A stretch of DNA of 42,753 bases from Chlorobaculum thiosulfatiphilum (GCF_006265165.1 NZ_VDCH01000021.1:1-42753); one strand, 5' to 3'. Shown: positions 1 to 9,749, counted from the first letter of the stretch. A program made the numbers and translations. Notes: generated by a model from the sequence alone, not told the origin.

Positions 1-249
1 TTGACAACGTGGCAAACAGGCCACCAGAATGGTCTCGAACTGCATGGTATCCAGATGACGCCATCGTTGCTCAGTGGTATGGTCATAAAGGCTGCATGAT
101 GCACCGCATACCGGACACGCGACCTGCTTGCCGGTACAGACCAGTCTGATCTCGACCCGCTTGCCGCTCATCGACAGATGAACGTTCTCGACCTTCCAGT
201 TTGAGGAAAGACCTAAAAGTTGGTGGTAATGGCTCGTCAGGCTCTGCAT
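1..249 (-). CDS. Transposase, ISL3 family, N-terminal part only
   Basis: The start codon is the complement of 247-249 and the frame stays open to the window edge, giving 83 residues. The visible part is the zinc-ribbon region typical of ISL3 transposases, with the pattern CPVCGASC followed by a basic and aromatic stretch (QRWRHLDTMQ). The DDE catalytic domain is outside the window. It differs from the right-hand copy by one conservative change (SLYD instead of SIYD). The terminal repeat lies about 90 bp upstream of the start. The family assignment rests on the zinc motif and the IS end and has not been checked against a database. Confidence 0.8.
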   Translation of the reverse strand, partial: MQSLTSHYHQLLGLSSNWKVENVHLSMSGKRVEIRLVCTGKQVACPVCGASCSLYDHTTEQRWRHLDTMQFETILVACLPRCQ

Positions 250-339
250 GGGAGTATCAAGGTGCGGTTGGGTAAAGCTCAAAATTACTCTATGTTACCT
301 CATACACACCCTTCTTCCCACGATATTCTGCGAAGAGCC
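1..339 (-). mobile_element. Left IS copy, ISL3-like, partial
   Basis: This is one end of an insertion sequence. It is the reverse complement of 42415-42753 over 339 bases with no indels and about four mismatches (near 90, 265, 307 and 318). Homology stops sharply at 339, and the terminal sequence read inward starts GGCTCTTCGCAG, which suits an ISL3-family terminal inverted repeat. The element carries the 5' part of a transposase gene reading out of the window to the left. The rest of the element, and therefore the second terminal repeat and any 8-bp target duplication, lies outside the window. Confidence 0.85.
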
Positions 340-973
340 CCTTTTTTAAAATTGTTGATGACAGGTTCCTTAGGTTTTCACGTCCCTCTGCATCTAACCG
401 AGCAAAACGTGCTTCTGATTTTGCCTCTGCTGCATTTCGGGCGGCTTGCGCAGCTGCGTAGTTATAAGTTGTACTTGAGTAGCTCCCGTAGCCATATGCA
501 CTCTTACCAGTGTTAGAATATGCTGAACCGGAATAGGTGCCATAAGTATGCGAGTAACCTGCATTTGTCGCATTCATAGAATCGGATACACCTTGCAATG
601 CAGCGGCAACAGCAGCCCATGTCTGGCGTTTCTTTTCTTCAGCTACCAACTCATCGTAACTGAAGACTTTAAGCATAGTAAGTTGACCATTTATGTTGGT
701 AGATGCGCTAATATCCTCTGTAGAAAACAGTATATCTTGAGATGTCCCGTTATTTACCGCTACGATGAAGTCACCTCTTTGGCCACTTGTAACAGTTTCA
801 GTTTCAGGCGCAATCGCTACGGTGTTTTGTTTTATTGATAGAAGTGTATTTCGGCCATCTTTGAAGATTGATTTCTGTCCATCGGATGCTATCCCACTCA
901 CTTTTCCGTAGGTGGCGCATCCTTGCATTCCTGCGATAAGCATTGCAATTGCTACTCTGGTGATAATTCTCAT
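290..973 (-). CDS. Gly/Tyr-rich lipoprotein with C-terminus replaced by IS sequence
   Basis: The protein has a lipoprotein signal peptide (MRIITRVAIAMLIAGMQGC, lipidated Cys19), so it should be anchored in the outer membrane or periplasm. Start 973 is supported by a strong AAGGAG site a few bases upstream. Residues about 20-115 are a beta-like region, followed by a low-complexity segment rich in Tyr, Ser and Gly (about 135-170) and an Ala/Arg/Glu-rich helix. The native gene is visible only from 973 down to 340. The last 15 or so codons (from about GLFAEYRG) are read from the IS terminal repeat, so the true C-terminus is lost. Base composition is AT-richer than the core genes. I do not recognise the family. 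Confidence 0.7.
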   Translation of the reverse strand: MRIITRVAIAMLIAGMQGCATYGKVSGIASDGQKSIFKDGRNTLLSIKQNTVAIAPETETVTSGQRGDFIVAVNNGTSQDILFSTEDISASTNINGQLTMLKVFSYDELVAEEKKRQTWAAVAAALQGVSDSMNATNAGYSHTYGTYSGSAYSNTGKSAYGYGSYSSTTYNYAAAQAARNAAEAKSEARFARLDAEGRENLRNLSSTILKKGLFAEYRGKKGVYEVT

Positions 974-1293
974 TAAAGGTCTCCTTTGCTGGCTAACGCT
1001 GGTTAAAAGTTTTCCGGAGTTGACACCTGTTTCATGATTTTTTCTTTAAAAGAACTATCTGAAAAAATCAGGGTGGCGTAATTTAGTGTTTTTTTAAAAG
1101 AAAAACGTATAGTAAACTTTTTTTGGGGGGGGGCGTTGGCTGCTATTTCTTTGTGTAAAAGTAAGATAGCCGTTGCTGCATTATCCATAATGCAGCGACT
1201 TATCCTGTGTGTATGGCTTGTCTGTTTGATGCTAATCGTGTGCGAGAAGGGCAGGTGCGAGACCTGCCCCTACAAGATTGAGGTCGTTACCGT
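974..1293. other. AT-rich intergenic stretch
   Basis: There is no convincing gene here. The stretch holds the ribosome-binding site of the left lipoprotein gene, a T7-G9 homopolymer junction around 1118-1133, and a hairpin repeat at 1249-1275. A 61-codon frame at 1003-1188 on the minus strand runs through the homopolymers and has no family signature. Confidence 0.5.
1249..1275 (+). repeat. Dispersed hairpin repeat, copy 1
   Basis: An 8-bp stem (GGGCAGGT / ACCTGCCC) with a 5-base loop is followed by CTACAAG. The same layout recurs at 25827-25855 after ispE with compensating differences, which suggests a dispersed REP-like element rather than a single terminator. There is no T-run directly after the stem. 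Confidence 0.6.
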
Positions 1294-1881
1294 TTACCTT
1301 ACCACCGGCGGGAATTGGGCCATGATCTTCGTTACCACTTCGTCGATGTCGCGCTGCATCTGCATGGAGGTGTCGTAGTTTTTCAGGATGCCACGCGCCA
1401 CGCCGCTCCAGGCGATTTCGTCGCTTTTGGCGTCGATGATGTCGATGATGAGTGTGCCCTCTTCATAGTAGCTGATCGCCGGGTACGGATACGGGTCGTA
1501 CCAGATGGTCGTGTAGCCACGTCGTCCCCAGCGGTGGTAGTAGCCGTTGCTGTAGGCGAATCCTACCGGCTGCGTAACAACCACCCGCTCCCGCACTCGT
1601 GCATGAGGCGACACGGTGAAATCGACCGGGCCGGAGGCTTTCAGCACGAAGCCTTTTGCGGCGAGTTCCCGATCCACCGCCGATTTGATATGCTTGTAAA
1701 TGAAGGGGTTACGGGCGAGAATGTCGTCGTCGATGCCGGCGCTGCCCTCGCTCGACCAGCGGTAGGTTTTGTAGCGCTCGAAGGGAATGGAGCGGTCGTA
1801 GTCGCTGACGACCCGGTAATTTGAGCAGCCCGCAAGCGTCAGAAGAGCAATCATCGGGAAAATCCAGAATCGTGTTCGCAT
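1294..1881 (-). CDS. DUF4136-type lipoprotein
   Basis: The product is about 195 residues. The start at 1881 gives a compact lipoprotein signal (MRTRFWIFPMIALLTLAGC) and has GAGGTG about 8 bases upstream, so I prefer it to the ATG at 1902. The N-terminal part after the signal has the pattern of DUF4136 proteins: VVSDYDRSIPFERYKTYRW, then a conserved helix (IKSAVDRELAAKGF) and a C-terminal strand-helix segment (IIDIIDAKSDEIAWSGVARG). The family consists of periplasmic-facing lipoproteins of unknown function. The gene stands alone between an IS-disturbed region and a GGTCAA-rich upstream region, where its promoter should lie. Confidence 0.8.
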   Translation of the reverse strand: MRTRFWIFPMIALLTLAGCSNYRVVSDYDRSIPFERYKTYRWSSEGSAGIDDDILARNPFIYKHIKSAVDRELAAKGFVLKASGPVDFTVSPHARVRERVVVTQPVGFAYSNGYYHRWGRRGYTTIWYDPYPYPAISYYEEGTLIIDIIDAKSDEIAWSGVARGILKNYDTSMQMQRDIDEVVTKIMAQFPPVVR

Positions 1882-2321
1882 GGTGACACCTCGTCTGTTC
1901 ATCGATTAGCTGAATGGTTTTGTCTCTCTGCAATTTCGCTGAGGTCAACGGGTCAAAAAAACTGTAACGCGCCTTTGACCGGAAAAACTCCGCAAGAGGA
2001 ATAAAGAGACGACCTGCCAATGAGCTGGTTTTCCGGTTTCATCGGCAAATGCATGCGCGAGGATTCCGAAAGTGGCTTGGCTTCAAACCGTATGAATTTT
2101 TTGTTGTATTTTATTGTATACATTGCATTTGACCATGATACGGTCAAGCAGGCCGAAGGTTCGAGGTTGAGAGCGAAGCTGCCGAAATCCGGTACGCTAT
2201 TGGCGGCTTCGATCATGGAATTGCTGCGTCAGAGCGAGTGGCGTAGTATTGCCGGTCAATTCGATGGCGAGCCATGCGGCATGAACCCTAAACCGGTACG
2301 AAAGCGTTGAATCACTACAGA
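1882..2321. other. Intergenic region between divergent genes
   Basis: About 440 bases separate the DUF4136 lipoprotein (leftward) from the VanZ-like gene (rightward). A 96-codon plus-strand frame at 2020-2310 and an 87-codon minus-strand frame at 1953-2216 overlap each other, and neither shows a domain or a good ribosome-binding site. The most notable content is six GGTCAA/TTGACC hexamers, listed separately. Confidence 0.5.
1943..2259. promoter_or_regulatory. Cluster of six GGTCAA / TTGACC motifs
   Basis: GGTCAA occurs at 1943, 1951, 2142 and 2254, and its complement TTGACC at 1975 and 2129. Two pairs face each other as inverted repeats: GGTCAAA with TTTGACC at 1951-1980, and TTTGACC with GGTCAA at 2128-2147. 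A given hexamer would be expected well under once in this length, so the cluster could be an operator array for the flanking divergent genes. No regulator is identified. Confidence 0.35.
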
Positions 2322-2732
2322 ATGCCCCTAACGCCATATCAAAGAAAAATGAGGCGTTATGCGCGATTGTCAATCACATACATAGCCAGAATTTCGCTCA
2401 TTTTTGCGATCTGCTTTATTCTTTACGAAGCGGCCATCCCGCACCCGATTCCACCGCCGAGGATGGATTTTGGAGACAAGGTACTTCACGCGGCGGCTTT
2501 TTTTACGTTGACCATGCTGACGGAGCTGTCGTTTCCATCACTGAAGCTCCTGCTGTGGAAAGTGATTTTCCTGCTGGCTTTCGGGTTTTTCATCGAGTGG
2601 ATTCAGTCTCTGCTTCCGTGGCGGAGCGCCGCGGCGTCGGATTTTCTTGCCGACGCTATCGGTATCGCGGCATTTATGGTACCGATGCTCCTGACGCGCC
2701 TCGTTATCCGGCTTTACAAAGGGAGAGGCTGA
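2322..2732 (+). CDS. VanZ-family membrane protein
   Basis: The product is about 136 residues with four predicted membrane segments. The VanZ signature is present: a first helix, then DFGDKVLHAAAFFTLT (family pattern DK..H...F..L), a second helix pair, and FFIEWIQSLLPWRSAAASDFLADAIG, which matches the E..Q.....R....D...N/D..G block. Chlorobial VanZ-like proteins have no established role, and homology to VanZ does not imply teicoplanin resistance. The start is uncertain: the frame opens at TTG 2307, ATG 2322 is the first ATG, and neither has a clear ribosome-binding site. The gene converges on hisF, with 16 bases between their ends. Confidence 0.8.
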   Translation: MPLTPYQRKMRRYARLSITYIARISLIFAICFILYEAAIPHPIPPPRMDFGDKVLHAAAFFTLTMLTELSFPSLKLLLWKVIFLLAFGFFIEWIQSLLPWRSAAASDFLADAIGIAAFMVPMLLTRLVIRLYKGRG

Positions 2733-2748
2733 ATCCTCGCCCGGAGAG

Positions 2749-3504
2749 TCAGAGCCTGACCGGAATGCCCCGTTCGCGCAGGTATTCCTTGGCTTCGCGG
2801 ATGGAGTGCTGGCGGAAGTGGAAGATCGAGGCCGCAAGCGCCGCGTCGGCGTGGCCGTCCGTGAATCCTTTGTAGAGATGTTCGAGGTTGCCTGCGCCGC
2901 CGGAGGCGATGACCGGGATGTGCACGGTGGTCGAGATCATTTTGAGGATTTCGTTGTCGTAGCCCTCCTGGGTGCCGTCGCGATCCATGCTGGTCAGCAA
3001 AATCTCGCCCGCGCCAAGCTCCTGCACCTTGTGCGCCCATTCGATCGCTTCGTATTCGGTCGGCTTTTTGCCGGAGTGGGTGTGCACGACGTAGCGCCCA
3101 TCGACCTTTTTTACGTCAACCGCCACCACGACAGCCTGCGAGCCGAACCGTTCGGCGATGCGCGAAATCAGCTCCGGCTCGCTGACCGCCGCCGTGTTGA
3201 CCGACACCTTGTCCGCGCCGTGCAGAAAAGCGTCCCGCGCCCGTTCGACCGAGCTGATGCCGCCGCCGACCGTGAGCGGAATGAACACCTCGCCTGAAAC
3301 TTTCAGCACCTCTTCGAGAGTTGTCCTTCTCGATTCCAGCGACGCGGAGATGTCGAGAAAGACCAGCTCGTCGGCCATTTCGCCGTTGTAGAAGCGGGCC
3401 TGTTCGAGAATCGAGCCGGCGTCGCGGAGACCTTCGAAATTGATGCCTTTGACCACCCGTCCGTCGCGGACGTCAAGGCAGGGTATGATACGTTTGGCTA
3501 ACAT
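2749..3504 (-). CDS. hisF: Imidazole glycerol phosphate synthase, cyclase subunit HisF
   Basis: The product is 251 residues, the normal length of HisF, a (beta/alpha)8 barrel. It uses ammonia delivered by HisH to turn PRFAR into imidazole glycerol phosphate and AICAR in histidine synthesis. The catalytic pair is visible as Asp11 (IIPCLDV) and Asp130 (VVVAVDVK). The phosphate-binding loops LTVGGGIS (about 77-84) and VIASGGAGN (about 220) are intact. No hisH or other his gene lies beside it, so the his genes are scattered. It is divergent from the small gene at 3633. Confidence 0.97.
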   Translation of the reverse strand: MLAKRIIPCLDVRDGRVVKGINFEGLRDAGSILEQARFYNGEMADELVFLDISASLESRRTTLEEVLKVSGEVFIPLTVGGGISSVERARDAFLHGADKVSVNTAAVSEPELISRIAERFGSQAVVVAVDVKKVDGRYVVHTHSGKKPTEYEAIEWAHKVQELGAGEILLTSMDRDGTQEGYDNEILKMISTTVHIPVIASGGAGNLEHLYKGFTDGHADAALAASIFHFRQHSIREAKEYLRERGIPVRL

Positions 3505-3632
3505 CGCGTGGTGCTGTTTGTTGGCCGGACTCCGGCCCGGCGCATCAGAAAACTTTGAATCTGCCGCAATATATTAAAGTCTTCTTATATTGAGCCGCAT
3601 TCAAAGCAGCCAACAGAAAAAGAGAAACTGTC

Positions 3633-5103
<1,471 letters not shown>

Positions 5104-5109
5104 AGAGTT

Positions 5110-6036
5110 ATGTCCGTTTCCACTTCGACCCGACCATCGGCGTTCCAGGCGTGGATGCTTGCCATCCGCCCGAAAACCCTACCGGCAGGCGCGATGCCGG
5201 TCGTCGTCGGCTCGGCGCTCGCCTTCGCCAACGGCGTCTTCAAGCCGCTTCCGGCGCTGGTCGCGCTCATCTGCGCGCTCGGCATCCAGATCGCAACCAA
5301 CTTCATCAACGAGATTTACGACTTCCGCAAGGGGGCTGACACCGCCGAGCGGCTCGGGCCGACGCGCACCGTGGCGGCGGGCATCATCAGCGAGCAGACG
5401 ATGACGCGGGTCTCGATCGGCCTCGGTGTTTCGGTCTTTGCGCTCGGCATGTACCTCGTCGCCATCGGCGGCTGGCCGATTCTGCTGATCGGAGTCCTCT
5501 CGCTGCTCTTCGCCTGGGCCTACACCGGCGGGCCGTTTCCGATCGCTTACTCAGGGCTTGGCGACGTCTTCGTCTTCATCTTCTTCGGCCTCGTGGCGGT
5601 TGGCGGCACTTACTATGTGCAGGCGCTCACGCTGCCGATGCCGGTGCTCGTGGCCGCCGCCGCGCCCGGCGCGTTCTCGGTCTGCATCCTGCTCGTCAAC
5701 AACATCCGCGACATCGCCACCGACCGCAAAGTCGGCAAGATGACGCTTCCGGCCCGCATTGGCGCTCCGGCGGCTCGCGCGCTCTACGTCGCGCTGACGG
5801 TGCTCGCCTACGCCGTGCCGTTCTGGCTCGTCGTCCGCGCCGGGTATTCGCCGTGGTGCCTGATGAGCTTCGTGAGTATTCCGCTCGCCGTCGGCCAGAT
5901 TCGTACGCTCTACGCATCCGAAGGGCGGGCGCTGAACGCGGTGCTGGCGGGAACCGGCAAGGTGCTGACTGTTCACGGCGTCCTCTTTTCCGCCGGGCTT
6001 GTTATTGCCAACATTATCTCGATTGTCCGTCCATGA
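5110..6036 (+). CDS. menA: 1,4-dihydroxy-2-naphthoate prenyltransferase MenA
   Basis: The product is a 308-residue integral membrane UbiA-superfamily enzyme that attaches a polyprenyl chain to DHNA in menaquinone synthesis. The first Asp-rich motif appears as NFINEIYDFRKGAD around residue 62-75, followed by RLGPTRTV. The second is NNIRDIATDRKVGK around 197-210. Between and after them are about eight hydrophobic helices. The gene sits directly after the ferredoxin-NADP reductase and overlaps the next gene by four bases (ATGA at 6033-6036), so translation of the two is coupled. Green sulfur bacteria use menaquinone-7 and chlorobiumquinone, which fits. Confidence 0.95.
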   Translation: MSVSTSTRPSAFQAWMLAIRPKTLPAGAMPVVVGSALAFANGVFKPLPALVALICALGIQIATNFINEIYDFRKGADTAERLGPTRTVAAGIISEQTMTRVSIGLGVSVFALGMYLVAIGGWPILLIGVLSLLFAWAYTGGPFPIAYSGLGDVFVFIFFGLVAVGGTYYVQALTLPMPVLVAAAAPGAFSVCILLVNNIRDIATDRKVGKMTLPARIGAPAARALYVALTVLAYAVPFWLVVRAGYSPWCLMSFVSIPLAVGQIRTLYASEGRALNAVLAGTGKVLTVHGVLFSAGLVIANIISIVRP

Positions 6037-6908
6037 ACACCGATCAGGTTCGCATAGCGCTCGTCCAGATGAGCTGCGTTGAAAACCCGCAGGAGAATCT
6101 CCAGAAAGCGCAGGAGCGCATCCGCGAGGCCGCCGAGGGCGGGGCGAACATCGTCTGCCTGCAAGAGCTGTTCAGTACGCTCTACTTCTGCCAGACCGAG
6201 GCGTACGAGCCGTTCGGGTACGCCGAGCCGATTCCTGGCCCATCGACCGCCGCGTTGCAGGAGCTGGCCGCCGAGCTTGGCGTGGTGATCGTGGCCTCGC
6301 TCTTCGAGATTCGCGCCAAGGGGGTGCACCACAATACGGCGGCTGTGATCGACGCCGACGGCAGCTACCTCGGCAAGTACCGCAAAATGCACATTCCCGA
6401 CGATCCCGGCTTCTACGAGAAGTTCTACTTCATACCCGGCGACCTCGGCTACAAAGTGTTCAACACGAAGTTCGGCGCGATTGGCGTCCTCATTTGCTGG
6501 GATCAGTGGTATCCCGAAGCGGCGCGACTCACGGCGTTGCGCGGAGCCGACATTCTCTTCTATCCCACGGCCATCGGCTGGGCGACCTCCGAGACTTCGG
6601 AGACGGTTCGCGCCAGCCAGCGGCAGGCGTGGAAGACCTCGCATCTCGGTCACGCCGTGGCCAACGGCGTCTTTGTCGCCGCCGCCAACCGCGCGGGCAC
6701 CGAGGGCGAGCTGGAGTTCTGGGGCAACAGCTTCGTCTCCGACCCCTTCGGCCAGGTGGTCGCCGAGGCTGCGCACAACAACGAGGAGATTCTGTTTGCT
6801 GACTGCGACCTCTCGAAGATCGCCTTCTACCGCTCGCACTGGCCCTTCATGCGTGACCGGCGGATCGATTCGTATGGCGACATCACGCGGCGCTGGATCG
6901 ACGAATAA
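6033..6908 (+). CDS. aguB: N-carbamoylputrescine amidase
   Basis: The product is 291 residues in the nitrilase superfamily. It hydrolyses N-carbamoylputrescine to putrescine, CO2 and ammonia. The catalytic triad is visible as Glu45 (CLQELFS), Lys118 (KYRKMHIP) and Cys155 (VLICWDQWYPE). The segment HIPDDPGFYEKFYF is typical of AguB. The frame is open from 5853, but ATG 6033 overlaps the menA stop and starts right before the conserved RIALVQM strand, so that start is preferred. The agmatine deiminase gene that makes its substrate lies two genes downstream (8194). Confidence 0.95.
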   Translation: MNTDQVRIALVQMSCVENPQENLQKAQERIREAAEGGANIVCLQELFSTLYFCQTEAYEPFGYAEPIPGPSTAALQELAAELGVVIVASLFEIRAKGVHHNTAAVIDADGSYLGKYRKMHIPDDPGFYEKFYFIPGDLGYKVFNTKFGAIGVLICWDQWYPEAARLTALRGADILFYPTAIGWATSETSETVRASQRQAWKTSHLGHAVANGVFVAAANRAGTEGELEFWGNSFVSDPFGQVVAEAAHNNEEILFADCDLSKIAFYRSHWPFMRDRRIDSYGDITRRWIDE

Positions 6909-6914
6909 ACCGGG

Positions 6915-8162
6915 ATGACGATGAATCTGTACGGAACCATCATTCTCGCCACGCTCGCGGGCACTTTTCTCATCAAGGTGGTGGCCGACTTGTTGAATCT
7001 CCGCGCCGCCTCGCCGGAGCTTCCGGAGGCGTTTCGCGACGTTTACGATCCGGCGGATTACCGCCGCTCGCAGGAGTACCTCCGCGCCAATACGAAATTC
7101 TCGCTCATCAGCTCGACCTTCGATCTCGCCCTGCTGCTCGTTTTCTGGTTCGCCGGAGGCTTCAACGCGCTCGACCAGCTCATCCGCGCCTGGGGCTTCG
7201 ATCCGGTCATCAACGGCGTGTTTTACGTCGGTGCGCTGCTCTTGCTTCAGGGCTTTGTCGGCCTGCCGTTCAGTGTTTACCACACCTTTGTGCTCGAAGA
7301 GAAGTTCGGTTTCAACCAGACCACGCCGAAGGTGTTCGCCGCCGATCTCGTTAAAACTGTGCTGCTTGCCGCCGTCATCGGCGCACCCGTGCTGGCGGCG
7401 ATCCTCTGGTTTTTCCAGAGCGCTGGGGCGCTTGGCTGGCTTTGGGCGTGGGGCGGTGTGACGGGTTTCAGCCTGCTGCTGCAATATGTCGCGCCGACCT
7501 GGATCATGCCGATGTTCAACAAGTTCGAGCCACTCGAAGATGGCGAGCTGCGCAAGTCCATCATGGATTACGCCGCCGAGGTGCGCTTTCCGCTCACCGG
7601 GATTTACGTCATGGACGGCTCGAAGCGCTCGGCGAAGGGCAACGCCTTCTTCACCGGTTTCGGCAAAAACAAGCGCATTGCGCTCTTCGACACGCTCATC
7701 AAGAACCACTCGACTGGCGAGCTGGTCGCGGTGCTCGCTCACGAGATCGGCCACTTCAAGAAGAAGCACATCCTCATGTCGATGGTGCTGAGCATGCTCA
7801 ATCTCGGCATGGTGTTTTACCTGCTTTCGCTCTTCATGAACAACAGGATGCTCTTCGACGCCTTCGCCATGCAGCAGACCTCGGTCTATGCGAGCCTGCT
7901 CTTCTTCATGCTGCTCTACAATCCGGTGGAGTTCATCCTTTCGATCCTGATGCAGATGCTCTCGCGGCGCAACGAATTCGAGGCCGACAACTACGCCGTC
8001 ACGACCTACCGGAATGGCGCATTGCTTGCCGACGCGCTCAAGAAGCTTTCGCGGCAGAACCTCTCAAACCTGACGCCGCACCCGTTCAACGTGTTCCTGA
8101 ACTACTCCCATCCGCCGGTGTTGCAGCGCGTCGAAAGGATCGAAGCGGCCGCCCGGCACTGA
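6915..8162 (+). CDS. M48 zinc metalloprotease, CAAX protease (Ste24) type
   Basis: The product is 415 residues with several membrane helices before and after the catalytic site. The zinc motif HEIGH starts at about residue 276 (VLAHEIGHFKKKH) and the third ligand lies in NEFEADNYA (about 355). The N-terminal Ste24-type domain (residues 1-200) with SVYHTFVLEEKFGFNQTTP is characteristic of the CAAX prenyl protease 1 family. In bacteria, which lack CAAX prenylation, relatives are thought to act in membrane protein quality control. It is sandwiched between aguB (6-base gap) and aguA (31-base gap), which looks like an operon of convenience. Confidence 0.93.
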   Translation: MTMNLYGTIILATLAGTFLIKVVADLLNLRAASPELPEAFRDVYDPADYRRSQEYLRANTKFSLISSTFDLALLLVFWFAGGFNALDQLIRAWGFDPVINGVFYVGALLLLQGFVGLPFSVYHTFVLEEKFGFNQTTPKVFAADLVKTVLLAAVIGAPVLAAILWFFQSAGALGWLWAWGGVTGFSLLLQYVAPTWIMPMFNKFEPLEDGELRKSIMDYAAEVRFPLTGIYVMDGSKRSAKGNAFFTGFGKNKRIALFDTLIKNHSTGELVAVLAHEIGHFKKKHILMSMVLSMLNLGMVFYLLSLFMNNRMLFDAFAMQQTSVYASLLFFMLLYNPVEFILSILMQMLSRRNEFEADNYAVTTYRNGALLADALKKLSRQNLSNLTPHPFNVFLNYSHPPVLQRVERIEAAARH

Positions 8163-8193
8163 ACCTCCAACCCTTTCCAGTCACAACGCACCG

Positions 8194-9237
8194 ATGAGCG
8201 AACCGACCTACTTCATGCCGCCCGAGTGGGCGCACCATACCTCGACCTGGCTCTCCTGGCCGCACAAACTCGAATCGTGGCCCGGCAAGTTCGAGCCGGT
8301 TCCGGCAGTCTTCGCCGAACTCGCTTATCAGCTCAGCCGCTCGGAGACGGTGAACATCAACGTGCTCGACGACGCGATGGAGTCTCAAGCTCGTGCGTTG
8401 CTCAAGGAACGCGATCCCGAGGGTAAATACGCCGACCGCATCGTTTTCCACCGGATTCCGACCAACGACGCCTGGTGCCGCGACCACGGTCCGAACTACG
8501 TCATCCGTACGCGGGATGGTCAGCGTGAAAAGGTCATCATGAACTGGGAGTACAACGCCTGGGGCGGCAAGTACGAGCCGTACGACGACGACAACGCCGT
8601 GCCGGAGCGCGTGGCGAAAATTCAGGGTCTCCCGATGATTTCGACCGGCATGGTGCTCGAAGGGGGCGCGATCGACGTGAACGGCGCGGGCCTCTTGCTC
8701 ACCACCACTGCCTGCCTGCTCAATCCCAACCGCAACCCATCGCTGAGCAAAGAGGACATCGAAGCGCAGCTCAAGTGCTATCTCGGAATCGAAAAAGTGC
8801 TCTGGCTCGGCGACGGCATCGCGGGCGACGACACCGACGGCCACGTCGATGACATGGCCCGCTTCGTCAGCGAGAACACCGTGGTGATCACCGTCGAGGA
8901 GGATCCCGAAGACGAGAACTACCAGATCCTTCAGGAGAACTACGAACTCCTCAAAACCATGACCGGCCTCGACGAAAAGCCGCTCAACGTCGTGAAGCTC
9001 CCAATGCCCGAGCCGGTGTATTATGACGGCGAACGCCTGCCCGCCAGCTACGCCAACTTCTACATCGCCAACACCGTAGTCCTCATCCCCACCTACCGCT
9101 GTTCGAGAGACCAGCAAGCCATCGACATCCTGCAGCAATGCTTTCCAGGCCGCGAAGTCATCGGCATCGACTGCAGCGACCTCATCTGGGGCCTCGGCGC
9201 CATTCACTGCGTAACGCACGAAGAGCCGGAAGAATGA
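8194..9237 (+). CDS. aguA: Agmatine deiminase
   Basis: The product is 347 residues, normal for the agmatine deiminase family (peptidylarginine deiminase fold). It converts agmatine to N-carbamoylputrescine and ammonia. Seen in order are MPPEWAHHTSTWLSWPH at the N-terminus, NDAWCRDHGPNYV (substrate binding), VLEGGAIDVNG, DTDGHVDDMARFV with the catalytic His/Asp, and GLGAIHCVTHEE with catalytic Cys339. With AguB it completes the route from arginine-derived agmatine to putrescine. An arginine decarboxylase gene is not in the window. Confidence 0.96.
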   Translation: MSEPTYFMPPEWAHHTSTWLSWPHKLESWPGKFEPVPAVFAELAYQLSRSETVNINVLDDAMESQARALLKERDPEGKYADRIVFHRIPTNDAWCRDHGPNYVIRTRDGQREKVIMNWEYNAWGGKYEPYDDDNAVPERVAKIQGLPMISTGMVLEGGAIDVNGAGLLLTTTACLLNPNRNPSLSKEDIEAQLKCYLGIEKVLWLGDGIAGDDTDGHVDDMARFVSENTVVITVEEDPEDENYQILQENYELLKTMTGLDEKPLNVVKLPMPEPVYYDGERLPASYANFYIANTVVLIPTYRCSRDQQAIDILQQCFPGREVIGIDCSDLIWGLGAIHCVTHEEPEE

Positions 9238-9323
9238 GGTGTTTTCGTTGGAATCGCTACCGGGATCGGATGACTCCGCTTGTCTTTCTCAATATTCTGT
9301 GCATAATCCAATAAGTGGAAAAG

Positions 9324-9707
9324 ATGAAAAGCAATCTTTTAAAAATTACGCTCAGTATCATCATCCTTATAGCTCCGAAATTAGCTTTGTCAGAAACGAT
9401 ATCAGAGGCAAGGATTGTCGAGCTTGAGCACACCGTTCAAAACTTGCAGCACCGGGTTGCTTCGTTGGAAGCCTGTTTCCCTAAAGCCGATGATGGAGAG
9501 TGGAATATTCCGATCAAGCCAGGAAACTCCCAAGATTTAAAGAATTGGCGGCAGTTGCGAAGGGGGATGTCTGAGAATGAGGTAGAGCGATTATTGGGTA
9601 GCCCTGCAAAAATTATGGCCTTTAGCTCGTTTTCGGAATGGTACTTTCGAGGTGGAACAGTCAATTTTAACGGCTCAGGAAAGGTCGATGGATGGCACGA
9701 GCCATGA
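9324..9707 (+). CDS. Small exported coiled-coil protein with a BamE/SmpA-like tail
   Basis: The product is about 127 residues. The frame opens at GTG 9315, but ATG 9324 has GGAAAAG directly upstream and gives a clean signal peptide (residues 1-25, ending LALSE). Next is a short coiled coil (about 30-50, VELEHTVQNLQHRVASLE). The C-terminal half contains LRRGMSENEVERLLGSPAKI, which resembles the first helix and turn of BamE/SmpA (OmlA-like) domains. The C-terminal GTVNFNGSGKVDGWHEP also fits that fold. It is AT-richer than the genes before it. The function is not known, and a periplasmic envelope role is inferred from export only. Confidence 0.65.
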   Translation: MKSNLLKITLSIIILIAPKLALSETISEARIVELEHTVQNLQHRVASLEACFPKADDGEWNIPIKPGNSQDLKNWRQLRRGMSENEVERLLGSPAKIMAFSSFSEWYFRGGTVNFNGSGKVDGWHEP

Positions 9708-9749
9708 TGTATGGTATGAGTATCTGCTCTGATAAGAAGAACGAAAAAA

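Noticed and set aside
2020-2310. 96-codon plus-strand frame upstream of the VanZ-like gene
   Set aside because: No domain, no good ribosome-binding site, an overlapping antisense frame of similar length, and the GGTCAA motifs run through it.
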